This document shows positions 51,780-59,511 of a DNA stretch of 64,000 nucleotides, in pieces. The DNA lies in NCBI RefSeq assembly GCF_000377345.1, contig NZ_KB898039.1:186001-250000 (forward strand), read 5' to 3'. This stretch comes from Thioalkalivibrio sp. ALJ16. GTDB taxonomy: Bacteria; Pseudomonadota; Gammaproteobacteria; Ectothiorhodospirales; Ectothiorhodospiraceae. A program made the position numbers and the translations under genes. The notes under the pieces were generated by a model, which was not told the DNA's origin, made no database searches, and saw only the letters and a program-made list of their open reading frames with translations. Within the stretch, counting starts at the first letter, position 1. Every line of letters begins with the position of its first letter.

Positions 51780-52229
51780 CTAGTAGAGGAAGTCGGGCAG
51801 GTGCTTGCGCAGGGTGGTGGCGTCGGTGGACTTGGTGACGTTCTTGGCCACCTCCGCGGTCACGCTCTGCGCCACGGTCGGGTCCAGTACCTCGCGCAGG
51901 GCCCCGAGGAAGGTCGGCGCGGCGACGATGACCAGGCGCTTGAAGGTGCCTTCGTGATAGGCGCTCTTGAGGCGTTCGGCGACCTGGCGTGCAAAACGAT
52001 TGCGCTCGTTGGCCGCGGGGTCGGTGCTTTCCTGCATGGCGTGGCGGGCATCCCCGGTGGCACTGGCCCAGCTGCGCCCGGGACGGTCGGAGACCAGATC
52101 CTGATTGTGGGCGCGGGATTCGCTGTGCGAGAGCGTCTCGCTCTCGTGCATCCCCTGACAGGCGCGGCCCTCGCAGGCAAAGATGCGGGCGCGCGCGGCA
52201 TCGGCGACAACGATCCAGACAGTATCCAT
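51780..52229 (-). CDS. Host attachment family protein (baeRF/eRF1-like fold)
   Basis: This 149-residue protein of the Host_attach family begins DTVWIVVADAARARIFACEG and ends with RLVIVAAPTFLGALREVLDPTVAQSVTAEVAKNVT (in parts) and LRKHLPDFLY. The family was named from an Agrobacterium attachment gene and is structurally related to the eRF1 middle domain; its real role is unclear. Ribosome site GGAGG is six bases before the ATG at 52229. Confidence 0.85.
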   Translation of the reverse strand: MDTVWIVVADAARARIFACEGRACQGMHESETLSHSESRAHNQDLVSDRPGRSWASATGDARHAMQESTDPAANERNRFARQVAERLKSAYHEGTFKRLVIVAAPTFLGALREVLDPTVAQSVTAEVAKNVTKSTDATTLRKHLPDFLY

Positions 52230-52471
52230 GCAGATCCTCCTGTGGCTATACGGTGGCGGCGGCATCGGACGACCCGGACAGGTATGTCGGTCGGCAGAGC
52301 CGCCTGCGGGCCGGCCCGGAAAGGACCGGCCCCATCTTCGAGTGTAGATCGTTTGCCTCCCAACACGGGGGCCTTGCCGCGGGGGATCGCGTGCGGGAAC
52401 TCACGCTGCGAGGAGGTTACGCTGCAGACGGGCTGTATGTACTTAACGACCAACAGCGGAGGCGGGCGAGC

Positions 52472-53053
52472 ATGCAATTCCTGACCGTGCGCGGGGCCGG
52501 GATCGAGCGTTATCTGGAGGCCGTGGCGCGCCTGCGCATCGCGGTATTCCGCGAATGGCCGTACCTGTACGCCGGCTCGTCGGAGTACGAACAGGACTAC
52601 CTGCGGCATTACGCGAACTGCCCGGACAGCACTCTGGTGCTGGCACTGGAGGGCGAGCAGGTGGTGGGGGCCTCCACCGCGCTGCCGCTGGCGGCGGCCG
52701 AGCCCGAGCTCCAGGCCCCGTTCCGGGCCCGCGGGCTGGACACGGCGCGTTACTACTACCTTGCGGAGTCGGTGCTGCAACCGGCCTTTCGCGGGCAGGG
52801 TGCCGGTCACCGCTTTTTCGATGCCCGCGAGGCCGTGGCGCGCCAGCTGGGCTTCCAGCACGCGGCCTTCTGCGCGGTGATGCGTCCGCCGGATCACCCG
52901 CAACGGCCCGCAGATTATCGCCCGCTGGATGGCTTCTGGATGCGCCGCGGCTATGCCCGTGCGCAAGGGCTCGTATGCGAGTTTCCGTGGCCGGATATCG
53001 GCGAGGCACAGGAGACGCACAAACCCCTGCAGTTCTGGTGGCGTCGCCTCTGA
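52472..53053 (+). CDS. GNAT-family N-acetyltransferase
   Basis: The 193-residue protein shows a GNAT core: ERYLEAVARLRIAVFREWPYLYAGS in parts, LVLALEGEQVVGASTALPL, and the acetyl-CoA loop ESVLQPAFRGQGAGHRFFDAREA (Q/RxxGxG/A). Substrate is unknown. It is divergent from the host-attachment gene; the 242-bp gap holds no convincing promoter. Confidence 0.85.
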   Translation: MQFLTVRGAGIERYLEAVARLRIAVFREWPYLYAGSSEYEQDYLRHYANCPDSTLVLALEGEQVVGASTALPLAAAEPELQAPFRARGLDTARYYYLAESVLQPAFRGQGAGHRFFDAREAVARQLGFQHAAFCAVMRPPDHPQRPADYRPLDGFWMRRGYARAQGLVCEFPWPDIGEAQETHKPLQFWWRRL

Positions 53054-53105
53054 ACCGGAGGCGGCCGCCCGCGCCCAGGGCCACACGGATCTGATCAAGA
53101 CCTCG

Positions 53106-53495
53106 CTAGGAGTTCGAGGGGTCGTCGTCGCCGGCGTCCCGGTCCCCCTTGAGCAGCCCGGCGAGGCCGGCGAAGGGGTTGTGCGTGGCTGAACGGCCAC
53201 TGGCCTGGCCGCTGCCGGGGGTGGCGTCGGTGAAGCGCTGGTGTTCGTTGTCGTGGCAGTACAGGCACAGCAGTTCCCAGTTGCTGCCGTCCGCCGGGTT
53301 GTGGTCATGGTTGTGATCGCGGTGGTGCACCGTCAGCTCGCGCAGGTTGGCGCGCGTGAACTCGCGCCCGCAGCGCCCGCAGACCCAGGGGTACATCTTC
53401 AGGGCCTGTTCGCGATAGCCGCGTTCGCGCGCGGCCTGATCCTGGCGGCTGCGCGCGACCAGATCGTCGAGACGGCTGGATTTCGATTCACTCAT
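53106..53495 (-). CDS. yajD: YajD-family HNH nuclease
   Basis: The 129-residue protein carries one HNH motif: CGRCGREF (zinc pair), then ELTVHHRDHNHDHNPADGSNWELLCLYCHDNEH in parts, with the closing Cys pair. E. coli YajD has the same start (basic helix KMYPWVCGRCGREF) and length class. The C-terminal 35 residues are an added acidic tail. No adjacent mobile element suggests it is a resident gene rather than a homing endonuclease. Confidence 0.88.
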   Translation of the reverse strand: MSESKSSRLDDLVARSRQDQAARERGYREQALKMYPWVCGRCGREFTRANLRELTVHHRDHNHDHNPADGSNWELLCLYCHDNEHQRFTDATPGSGQASGRSATHNPFAGLAGLLKGDRDAGDDDPSNS

Positions 53496-53583
53496 GCGGC
53501 GGTCCTCCTGCGGCGTGCGGCTCACGGTACCGGCGTGGCCAGCCGAGGGCCAGCCCCGGCAACCACGGGCCCGGTGATTGGCT

Positions 53584-54612
53584 TCAGCGTTCCGCGAGCG
53601 TGGCGGCAAGTGCCGCCGGGCTGCGTTCATGCCCGGACGGGAGCGGGCCTTGCGGATGGCGCAGCCAGGCCACGATGTCATCGAAGGTGGTCTGGGCCCG
53701 GGTATAGCGGGTCAGCATGTGATAGCCCTCGGGATACAGCACGGCCCGGTGTCCCGGGTCGCCGCTGTCCGCCAGTGCCTCCAGCAGGCGCGCCAGTGGT
53801 CCCGGCGGGACGAGGTCATCCTGGCCGCCGTACAGGGTCAGGGTGGGCGCCGGCAGGTCGGGACCCGCCTCCAGTGCGTGGGTCATCAGGGTTGTCAGCC
53901 CGTCCAGGGCGTCAATGCGGGCGTCGCGCAGGACCAGCGGGTCCTCGCGCATCTGTCTCAGCACCTCGGGGTCGTCGGTGGGGTGGATCTCCAGATCCGC
54001 GACCATCTCGCCCCCCAGACGCCAGCCGGGTGCCAGGCGCGCCCCGAGCCAGAGACCGAAGCGCTGGTACCAGGGCATGTCGCCCCGGCTCCAGACGGCC
54101 GGTGCGATCAGGACCGTGCCGGCGACGGGCACCGGCGCGTCGTGCTCGCTGTGGGCGGCGGCCAGCAGTGCGACCCCGCCCCCCATGCTCTTGCCGATCA
54201 GAAAGGGTGTCTGCTCCGGGTAGCGGGCATCCAGCAGCCGCAGTACGGTGCGAGCGTCCTCGGCCATCAGCCGGTGGCCGGACCAGTAGCCGACATTGCG
54301 CGTGGCCCCGAAGCCGCGCTGGTCATAGGCATAGACTGCGATGTCGTGCGCCGCCAGTGCCTCGCCCAGGGCCTGCATGCTGCCGCCGTGGTCGTTGAAC
54401 CCGTGCAGGGCGAGCACGACCCGCTCCGGGTTTTCCGGGCCCCAGCGGTGCAGGGGCAGGTGGTCGCCGTCGGCGGCCCGGATGGTGTCCGCGGTCAGCT
54501 CCGGTGCACCGCTGCTGTCGCCGGAGGGGCTGGGCATCGCCCCGGCACAGCCGGCAAGCGCCAGGACCAGGACCAGGCCGGCCGGGCGCAGCAGATGGCT
54601 AGTGCCGGTCAT
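53584..54612 (-). CDS. Lipoprotein lysophospholipase / serine hydrolase
   Basis: The 342-residue protein has a lipobox LALAGC with lipidated Cys22. Alpha/beta hydrolase triad: Ser142 in FLIGKSMGGGVAL, Asp in YGGQDDLVPPG, His in EGYHMLTRY. HGFNDHGGSM forms the oxyanion region and YDQRGFGATRN is typical of monoglyceride lipase/lysophospholipase (Hydrolase_4). It is translationally coupled to the upstream gene (14-base overlap). Confidence 0.88.
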   Translation of the reverse strand: MTGTSHLLRPAGLVLVLALAGCAGAMPSPSGDSSGAPELTADTIRAADGDHLPLHRWGPENPERVVLALHGFNDHGGSMQALGEALAAHDIAVYAYDQRGFGATRNVGYWSGHRLMAEDARTVLRLLDARYPEQTPFLIGKSMGGGVALLAAAHSEHDAPVPVAGTVLIAPAVWSRGDMPWYQRFGLWLGARLAPGWRLGGEMVADLEIHPTDDPEVLRQMREDPLVLRDARIDALDGLTTLMTHALEAGPDLPAPTLTLYGGQDDLVPPGPLARLLEALADSGDPGHRAVLYPEGYHMLTRYTRAQTTFDDIVAWLRHPQGPLPSGHERSPAALAATLAER

Positions 54613-56629
54613 GGGGGTCGGAATCGGTATCGTCGGGGCCGTTTTCGGTCGCGGGTCGCGGCGGGAACAGGAATTCGCGCGGGCGTTCGCGCAGGTGGCG
54701 GCCATAGGCCCGGAGCACGCGGCCGAAGGCCCCGATGCGTACCCCGCGGGCGCGCAGGGCCACATACAGGGCAAGCCCGAAGCTGACCCACAGGTTGACC
54801 GCGCCGATCATCAGCACGAAGGCGAGGAACAGCCCGAATCCGGCCAGTCCGGGGGCCTCGCTGGCGGTCACGTAGCCGAGGTTGGCCGAGGCGAAGGCTA
54901 CGTGCTGGATATCCAGCGGGAGATTCAGCAGATAGCCGACGTATCCGGTAACCCCCAGCAGCACGCCGAACAGGAAGTTGCCCATCAGCGCGCCGTAGTT
55001 GTACCCGATCCAGTCGGCGAGGCGATGACGCGCGGCAGTGGGCAGTATCCGCCGCAGCAGCGGGTGTTCGCGCAGGCGGCCGGGCAGGTCCAGATAGGCG
55101 CAGCGGTTGTCGAAGAAACCGGCGATCAGGCCGGATACGAACAGCCAGACCCCGGCGATCGCGGCAAACATCAGCGCCAGGCCCATGATCGGGCGTAGGC
55201 CGTCCAGCAGGTAGTCGACCTCGCCGCCGGACAGGACGCTGGCCCCGAACAGGCTTGTCGTCGCCAGCCCGATCAGGATGGCGGTGGGCAGGGCCACCCC
55301 GACATTGCCGAGCACCGCGGCGAACTGCGAGCGGCCTACCCGCATCAGCAGGTCCGCCATCTTGCGCGGGTCGGCGGTGCCGCGTTCGCTCTCCTCGATG
55401 GCGGCGGCCAGGCGGGCCGCGGTCATCGCCGGCTGCTTGGTGGCGACAGTGAAGTGCAGGATGTGGATCAGCACGAAACCGAGGCCGTAGTTCAGGCTGA
55501 CCCAGAGGGTGTTCCAGCCCTCGGACAGGCCCAGTCCCTCGATCTGGATCTTGATCAGCGCCATCACCGCGATGATCAGCCCGGCGCCGGCCCCGGAGCG
55601 CAGCATCTGGAGGTACTCGCTGCGCGACTGGGTGATGTAGTGCTCGCCGGTGTCGCTGACATGCTGGGTGATGCTGCGCGAGACCAGCTTGATGTTGTCC
55701 TGCCACAGCGCGCGTACGCCGTGGCTGCGGGCGCTGGCCGTGACCAGTTCGCGGAACACGCCGACGGCGGCGCCCCGGGGCGACTCGCCGCTTTCGGGTT
55801 CCAGCAGGTCCAGCAGCTTGTGGATGCGGGCCAGAGTCTGGTTCAGGCGCTCCAGCAGGTGAGTCAGCGACAGGCTGCTGCCGTGCGTGATCGCGCGCCG
55901 GCGCAGGCGTTCGATCTGTTCGCTGCACTGCTCCAGCAGTACGCGGGCATGGCGGTCATCCATGCGTGTGTGTTCCGGCTCCTCCAGTGCGCGTCGGTAG
56001 TCGCGCACGTACGCCGAGATCTCGCGCTCCTGGGCGACAAAGGCCGAGTTGCGTTCGGCGATGGTCGGGTCCAGCCGCAGCAGTTCCGGCTCCAGCTCTT
56101 CCGCGGCGATCCAGATCGACAGCATCTCCAGCGCGTACAGGGCCTCCGCGCGGGCGCGATGCAGTACCCCGGGGTGTTCGTCGGAGAGACAGCCCAGCGC
56201 CTGCAGCAGCCGCGACCAGGCGTCGTCCGGCAGATGGGCCACCCAGATCGCGTCGCGCGGGTCGTGAAACACGTGGTAGAGGATGTCCTTCAGGTCCTCG
56301 CGGTCCATCGGACGCGGGTTGATACGTTCGTACAGCAGCTCCGCCGCTTCACGGAAAAAGCCCTTGCGCGAAAACAGGCCGATCCCGGTGTACAGCGTCA
56401 GGTGGCGCGCGTCTTCCAGTCCGTGCTCCAGGCGCTGGCGCAGGCGGTCGCGCAGGTCGGGCTGTTCGTCCAGGGCCAGGACCAGGGCCTCGATGCGGGC
56501 AATGACGGGGGCCACGTTGCGCGCATCATCCGGGCGTAGCCAGTCAACGATCCAGCGCAGGGTGTCGGCCAGATCGAGTTCGGCGCCGGCCACGCGGGCG
56601 AGCAGTTGGGGCGCGTCCTGCTTGGGCAT
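54599..56629 (-). CDS. SpecificRecomb (Gcr-like) family membrane protein
   Basis: The 676-residue protein belongs to the family labelled site-specific recombinase after gonococcal Gcr. The N-terminal half is soluble and helical (LYTGIGLFSRKGFFREAAELLYERINPRP in parts, DILYHVFHDPRDAIWV). The C-terminal half has about six membrane segments (SGAGAGLIIAVMALIKIQI, LMFAAIAGVWLFVSGLIAGFFDNR). No recombinase catalytic residues are visible, so the name is misleading. Ribosome site GAGGG precedes the ATG at 56629. Confidence 0.85.
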   Translation of the reverse strand: MPKQDAPQLLARVAGAELDLADTLRWIVDWLRPDDARNVAPVIARIEALVLALDEQPDLRDRLRQRLEHGLEDARHLTLYTGIGLFSRKGFFREAAELLYERINPRPMDREDLKDILYHVFHDPRDAIWVAHLPDDAWSRLLQALGCLSDEHPGVLHRARAEALYALEMLSIWIAAEELEPELLRLDPTIAERNSAFVAQEREISAYVRDYRRALEEPEHTRMDDRHARVLLEQCSEQIERLRRRAITHGSSLSLTHLLERLNQTLARIHKLLDLLEPESGESPRGAAVGVFRELVTASARSHGVRALWQDNIKLVSRSITQHVSDTGEHYITQSRSEYLQMLRSGAGAGLIIAVMALIKIQIEGLGLSEGWNTLWVSLNYGLGFVLIHILHFTVATKQPAMTAARLAAAIEESERGTADPRKMADLLMRVGRSQFAAVLGNVGVALPTAILIGLATTSLFGASVLSGGEVDYLLDGLRPIMGLALMFAAIAGVWLFVSGLIAGFFDNRCAYLDLPGRLREHPLLRRILPTAARHRLADWIGYNYGALMGNFLFGVLLGVTGYVGYLLNLPLDIQHVAFASANLGYVTASEAPGLAGFGLFLAFVLMIGAVNLWVSFGLALYVALRARGVRIGAFGRVLRAYGRHLRERPREFLFPPRPATENGPDDTDSDPHDRH

Positions 56630-56721
56630 GGGCTCCCTCGGGGGTGGTGGGTGTCGTGCCGGCATTATAAGGTGGCGTTCGGCCGTTGTGCCCTGTGTCG
56701 CGGGGCCCGTCTTGCGAGCGC

Positions 56722-56754
56722 AACGTTGAGCTTGGGGCGCTCAGCGTTCACAAT
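56722..56754 (+). promoter_or_regulatory. Candidate promoter with operator-like dyad upstream of csoS1D
   Basis: TTGAGC (56726-56731) and CACAAT (56749-56754) are separated by 17 bases. AACGTTGAGC (56722-56731) is the inverse of GCTCAGCGTT (56739-56748) at nine of ten positions, so the dyad covers the -35 box and most of the spacer, the usual place for a repressor site. Confidence 0.45.
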
Positions 56755-56894
56755 ACGCCCCTCAATTCTTCCGTGTATGCGCGCGGGGCCTGCGATCCGA
56801 TCGCGGCCGGGCCGGGCGTGCGCGGCTCCCCGCGCGGGTTCGGGCCACGCCGTGCGGGGCGTCAGGGGTACAGACCCCGGCCCAGAGCGAATCG

Positions 56895-57509
56895 ATGATC
56901 CAGCTGCGAACCTACGTCTACATGGATTCCCTCCAGCCGCAGCTGGCGGAATACATGGCTACGGTCTCCCAGGGCTTTCTGCCCGTACCGGGGGACTCCT
57001 GCCTGTGGGTGGAGGTTTCGCCGGGGATGGCGGTGCATCGTCTGACCGATGTGGCACTGAAGGCGACCAACGTGCACCTCGCGCAGCAGGTCGTGGAGCG
57101 CGAGTTCGGCTCCATGGTGATCCACCACCGCGACCAGAGCGAGGTGCAGGAGGCCGGCCGCGTGCTGCTGTCGCGCCTCGGCGCCAGCCAGGAGGATCGC
57201 CAGCCCTGTCGCATCCCGTGGCAGGAGACCATCCGCGGGATGACCCCGGACCACACCGTGCTGATCAACCGCCAGAACCGCCGCGGGAACATGATCCTGC
57301 CGGATCAGAGCATGTTCATCCTCGAGGCGGAACCGGCCGGCTACATCATCTATGCCGCGAACCAGGCGCTGAAGGCGGCCAATGTGTCGCTGATCGACGT
57401 GCGCGCGGTGGGCGCCTTTGGGCGTCTGACCCTCGCCGGCCGCGAGGGCGACGTGGACGAGGCCGCGCGCGCGGCGATCCACGCGCTGCACAACCCCGCC
57501 GGGACCTGA
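56895..57509 (+). CDS. csoS1D: Tandem-BMC carboxysome shell protein CsoS1D
   Basis: The 204-residue protein contains two bacterial-microcompartment domains: residues 36-98 ([41 protein letters not shown]) and 139-198 ([45 protein letters not shown]). [18 protein letters not shown] and [19 protein letters not shown] are the CsoS1D signatures. Such proteins stack as trimers with a gated pore in the alpha-carboxysome shell; Glu68-Arg69 probably correspond to the gate residues. The about 50-residue N-terminal extension of cyanobacterial forms is missing. No other cso gene lies in this window; a NUDIX gene follows directly. Confidence 0.9.
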   Translation: MIQLRTYVYMDSLQPQLAEYMATVSQGFLPVPGDSCLWVEVSPGMAVHRLTDVALKATNVHLAQQVVEREFGSMVIHHRDQSEVQEAGRVLLSRLGASQEDRQPCRIPWQETIRGMTPDHTVLINRQNRRGNMILPDQSMFILEAEPAGYIIYAANQALKAANVSLIDVRAVGAFGRLTLAGREGDVDEAARAAIHALHNPAGT

Positions 57510-57510
57510 G

Positions 57511-58083
57511 ATGCATCGCGCGCAGCTGCTGGACCTGCTGGCCCGTCACCAGACGACCTTCATCGAGGAGGCCGGCTTCGTCCGCCGTGCGCTGGATTTC
57601 GTCAGTGACCACCCGGACTGCTTCAATTGCGACCTGACCCCGGCCCACGTGACTGGTTCGGCCTGGGTGGTCAGCCCGGATCGCGAGCAGGCATTGCTGC
57701 TGCTGCATGGCAAGCACTATCGCTGGTTCCAGCCGGGCGGGCACGCCGATGGTCAGGCCGACATCCTGCAGGTGGCCCTGCGCGAAACGCACGAGGAGAC
57801 CGGGCTAGCCCCGGAACATATCCGCCTGGTCGAGGAGGATGTGTTCGACCTGGATATCCACACGATTCCGGCCAGCCCGAGCTTTCCGATGCACGAACAC
57901 ATCGACGTACGCTTCCTGCTGGAGATCGACGACCGCCTGCCGGTGCCCGGCAGCCACGAGTCGCACGAGATCCTGTGGGTCCCCCTGCAGCATGTCTCCC
58001 GCTACAACAACAGCCGTTCCCTCTGGCGCATGGTGGAGAAGACCCGGCGCCTGCGCACCGTCCGCCACATCCATCCGCGCTGA
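57511..58083 (+). CDS. NUDIX hydrolase
   Basis: The 190-residue protein has a NUDIX box GHADGQADILQVALRETHEE (then TGL), in which the REXXEE metal site is intact but the first Glu of the box is Ala. WFQPGGHADGQ places it in the branch with GGH before the box. Residues 1-45 form an added helical region. Its ATG lies one base after the csoS1D stop, so they are co-translated. Substrate is unknown; metabolites such as nucleotide sugars, ADP-ribose or phosphorylated sugars are typical. Confidence 0.88.
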   Translation: MHRAQLLDLLARHQTTFIEEAGFVRRALDFVSDHPDCFNCDLTPAHVTGSAWVVSPDREQALLLLHGKHYRWFQPGGHADGQADILQVALRETHEETGLAPEHIRLVEEDVFDLDIHTIPASPSFPMHEHIDVRFLLEIDDRLPVPGSHESHEILWVPLQHVSRYNNSRSLWRMVEKTRRLRTVRHIHPR

Positions 58084-58110
58084 GTGTTTCCGGCGCGGGG
58101 TCGCGCGGCG

Positions 58111-58139
58111 TTCCGGTCGGCGCCAGCTGGCGCTATAGT
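58111..58139 (+). promoter_or_regulatory. Candidate promoter for the first hydrolase-TlpA fusion
   Basis: TATAGT (58134-58139) is five of six to consensus; TTCCGG (58111-58116) at 17 bases is a poor -35. Start would be near 58146, about 28 bases before the ATG. Confidence 0.4.
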
Positions 58140-58173
58140 CGAGCCGATCCCCTGCCCGAACAGGCCTGAGACG

Positions 58174-59448
58174 ATGAGTGTGCTGCGGAGACTGTGTCTG
58201 CTGTTGCTGGTCCTTGTCCTGCTCGTGCCTGTATCCGGAGCGGCCGCCGCGGAAACCCGTAGCGTCACGGTCACCGATGCCGCCGGCGTCGATCTCGAAG
58301 TCACCGTCTACCCGTCCAGTGGCGATCGCCTCTATCTGTGGCTGCTCCCGCAGCGTGGCGCGCACGCCAATCATGCGCATTTCGGGCGCGAACTGGCGGC
58401 CATGGGGATCGAGGTGTGGCAGGTCGACCTGCTGGACGCCCACTTCCTGCCCCGCAGCAACGAGAGCATGCGCAGCCTGGACGGCGTCAGCGTCGCGGCC
58501 CTGCTGCGCGCGGCCCATGAACAGACCGGCAAGGAGGTGATGCTGGTCGCCTCGGGCCGGCCCGCGGTCACGGCCCTGCGCGGCATGCGCCAGTGGCAGG
58601 CGGATGGCCCCGATACGCCTTACGTGCTCGGGGCGGCGCTGGCGTTCCCCAACCTGATGATCGACACGCCGGTGGCGGGTGCGCCCGCCGAGTTCGTGGA
58701 GGTGTTGCAGGCGACCAGCCTGCCGGTGTTCCTGCTCCAGCCATCCCAGGGCGTGTATCGCTGGCACCTGGACGCGATCCTGTCCGATCTGCGCCATGGC
58801 GGCAGTGCGGTGTTCGTGCAGATGGTTCCGGGGGTGCGCGATTTCTACTACCTGCGCCGCGAGGAACCCGACCCGGAAGAGGCGGCCGCGACCGCGCGCC
58901 TGCCCGCACAGCTGCTGCAGGCGGGGCGGCTGCTCGCCAGCGTGCCGCGTCCGTTGGCGGCCGCGCCCATGCCCGAGACCACGGCGGGTGTCGAGGCCGG
59001 GCGGGGCCTGGTCGAACGCGATCAGCATCCGCCGGTTGCCGACTTCACGCTCACCGATCACCGCGGTGACGAGCAGTCGCTGGCGGACTATGCCGGGCAG
59101 GTGGTGCTGCTGAATTTCTGGGCCACCTGGTGCCCGCCCTGCGTGCACGAGATCCCGTCGATGAACCGCATGGCCGAGACCCTGGGCGACGGCTTTGCCA
59201 TCGTGTCGGTCAATTACCAGGAGAGCGCGGAGCACATTGCCGCCTTCATGGACGATGTGCAGGTGGATTTCCCGGTACTGATGGACTTCGACGGCCGCGT
59301 GGCCGCCGACTGGCGCGTGTTTGCCTTCCCCAGCTCGTTCATCCTCGGCCGCGACGGCCGTGTGCGCTATTCCGTCAACAGCGCCATCGAGTGGGACGAC
59401 CCCGACGTCATCCGCCGCGTTCGGGCCCTGATGGACGAGCCCGAGTAG
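58174..59448 (+). CDS. Exported hydrolase-like domain fused to TlpA-type thioredoxin, copy 1
   Basis: The 424-residue protein starts with a signal peptide (LCLLLLVLVLLVPVSGAAAA). Residues 30-255 resemble an alpha/beta-hydrolase-like domain (LYLWLLPQRGAHANHAHFGREL, VWQVDLLDAHFLP, VMLVASGRPAVTALRG) but lack a clear GxSxG, having ASGRP. Residues 280-424 are a TlpA/ResA-type thioredoxin with WCPPC (319-323) in LLNFWATWCPPCVHEIPSM and cis-Pro in FAFPSSFILGRDG. A periplasmic thiol-disulfide role is expected for the C-terminal half. A convergent paralogue lies 63 bases downstream. Confidence 0.75.
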   Translation: MSVLRRLCLLLLVLVLLVPVSGAAAAETRSVTVTDAAGVDLEVTVYPSSGDRLYLWLLPQRGAHANHAHFGRELAAMGIEVWQVDLLDAHFLPRSNESMRSLDGVSVAALLRAAHEQTGKEVMLVASGRPAVTALRGMRQWQADGPDTPYVLGAALAFPNLMIDTPVAGAPAEFVEVLQATSLPVFLLQPSQGVYRWHLDAILSDLRHGGSAVFVQMVPGVRDFYYLRREEPDPEEAAATARLPAQLLQAGRLLASVPRPLAAAPMPETTAGVEAGRGLVERDQHPPVADFTLTDHRGDEQSLADYAGQVVLLNFWATWCPPCVHEIPSMNRMAETLGDGFAIVSVNYQESAEHIAAFMDDVQVDFPVLMDFDGRVAADWRVFAFPSSFILGRDGRVRYSVNSAIEWDDPDVIRRVRALMDEPE

Positions 59449-59511
59449 TGGCCTGAGTAGTGGCCCGCCTGGCGGGTGCCGGGTCAGACATGTGCGTTTG
59501 TCAGCACTGCG

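Noticed and set aside
53106-53495. HNH protein as a homing endonuclease or phage gene
   Set aside because: It fits the resident YajD family, lies outside any intron or phage module, and its neighbours are ordinary chromosomal genes.
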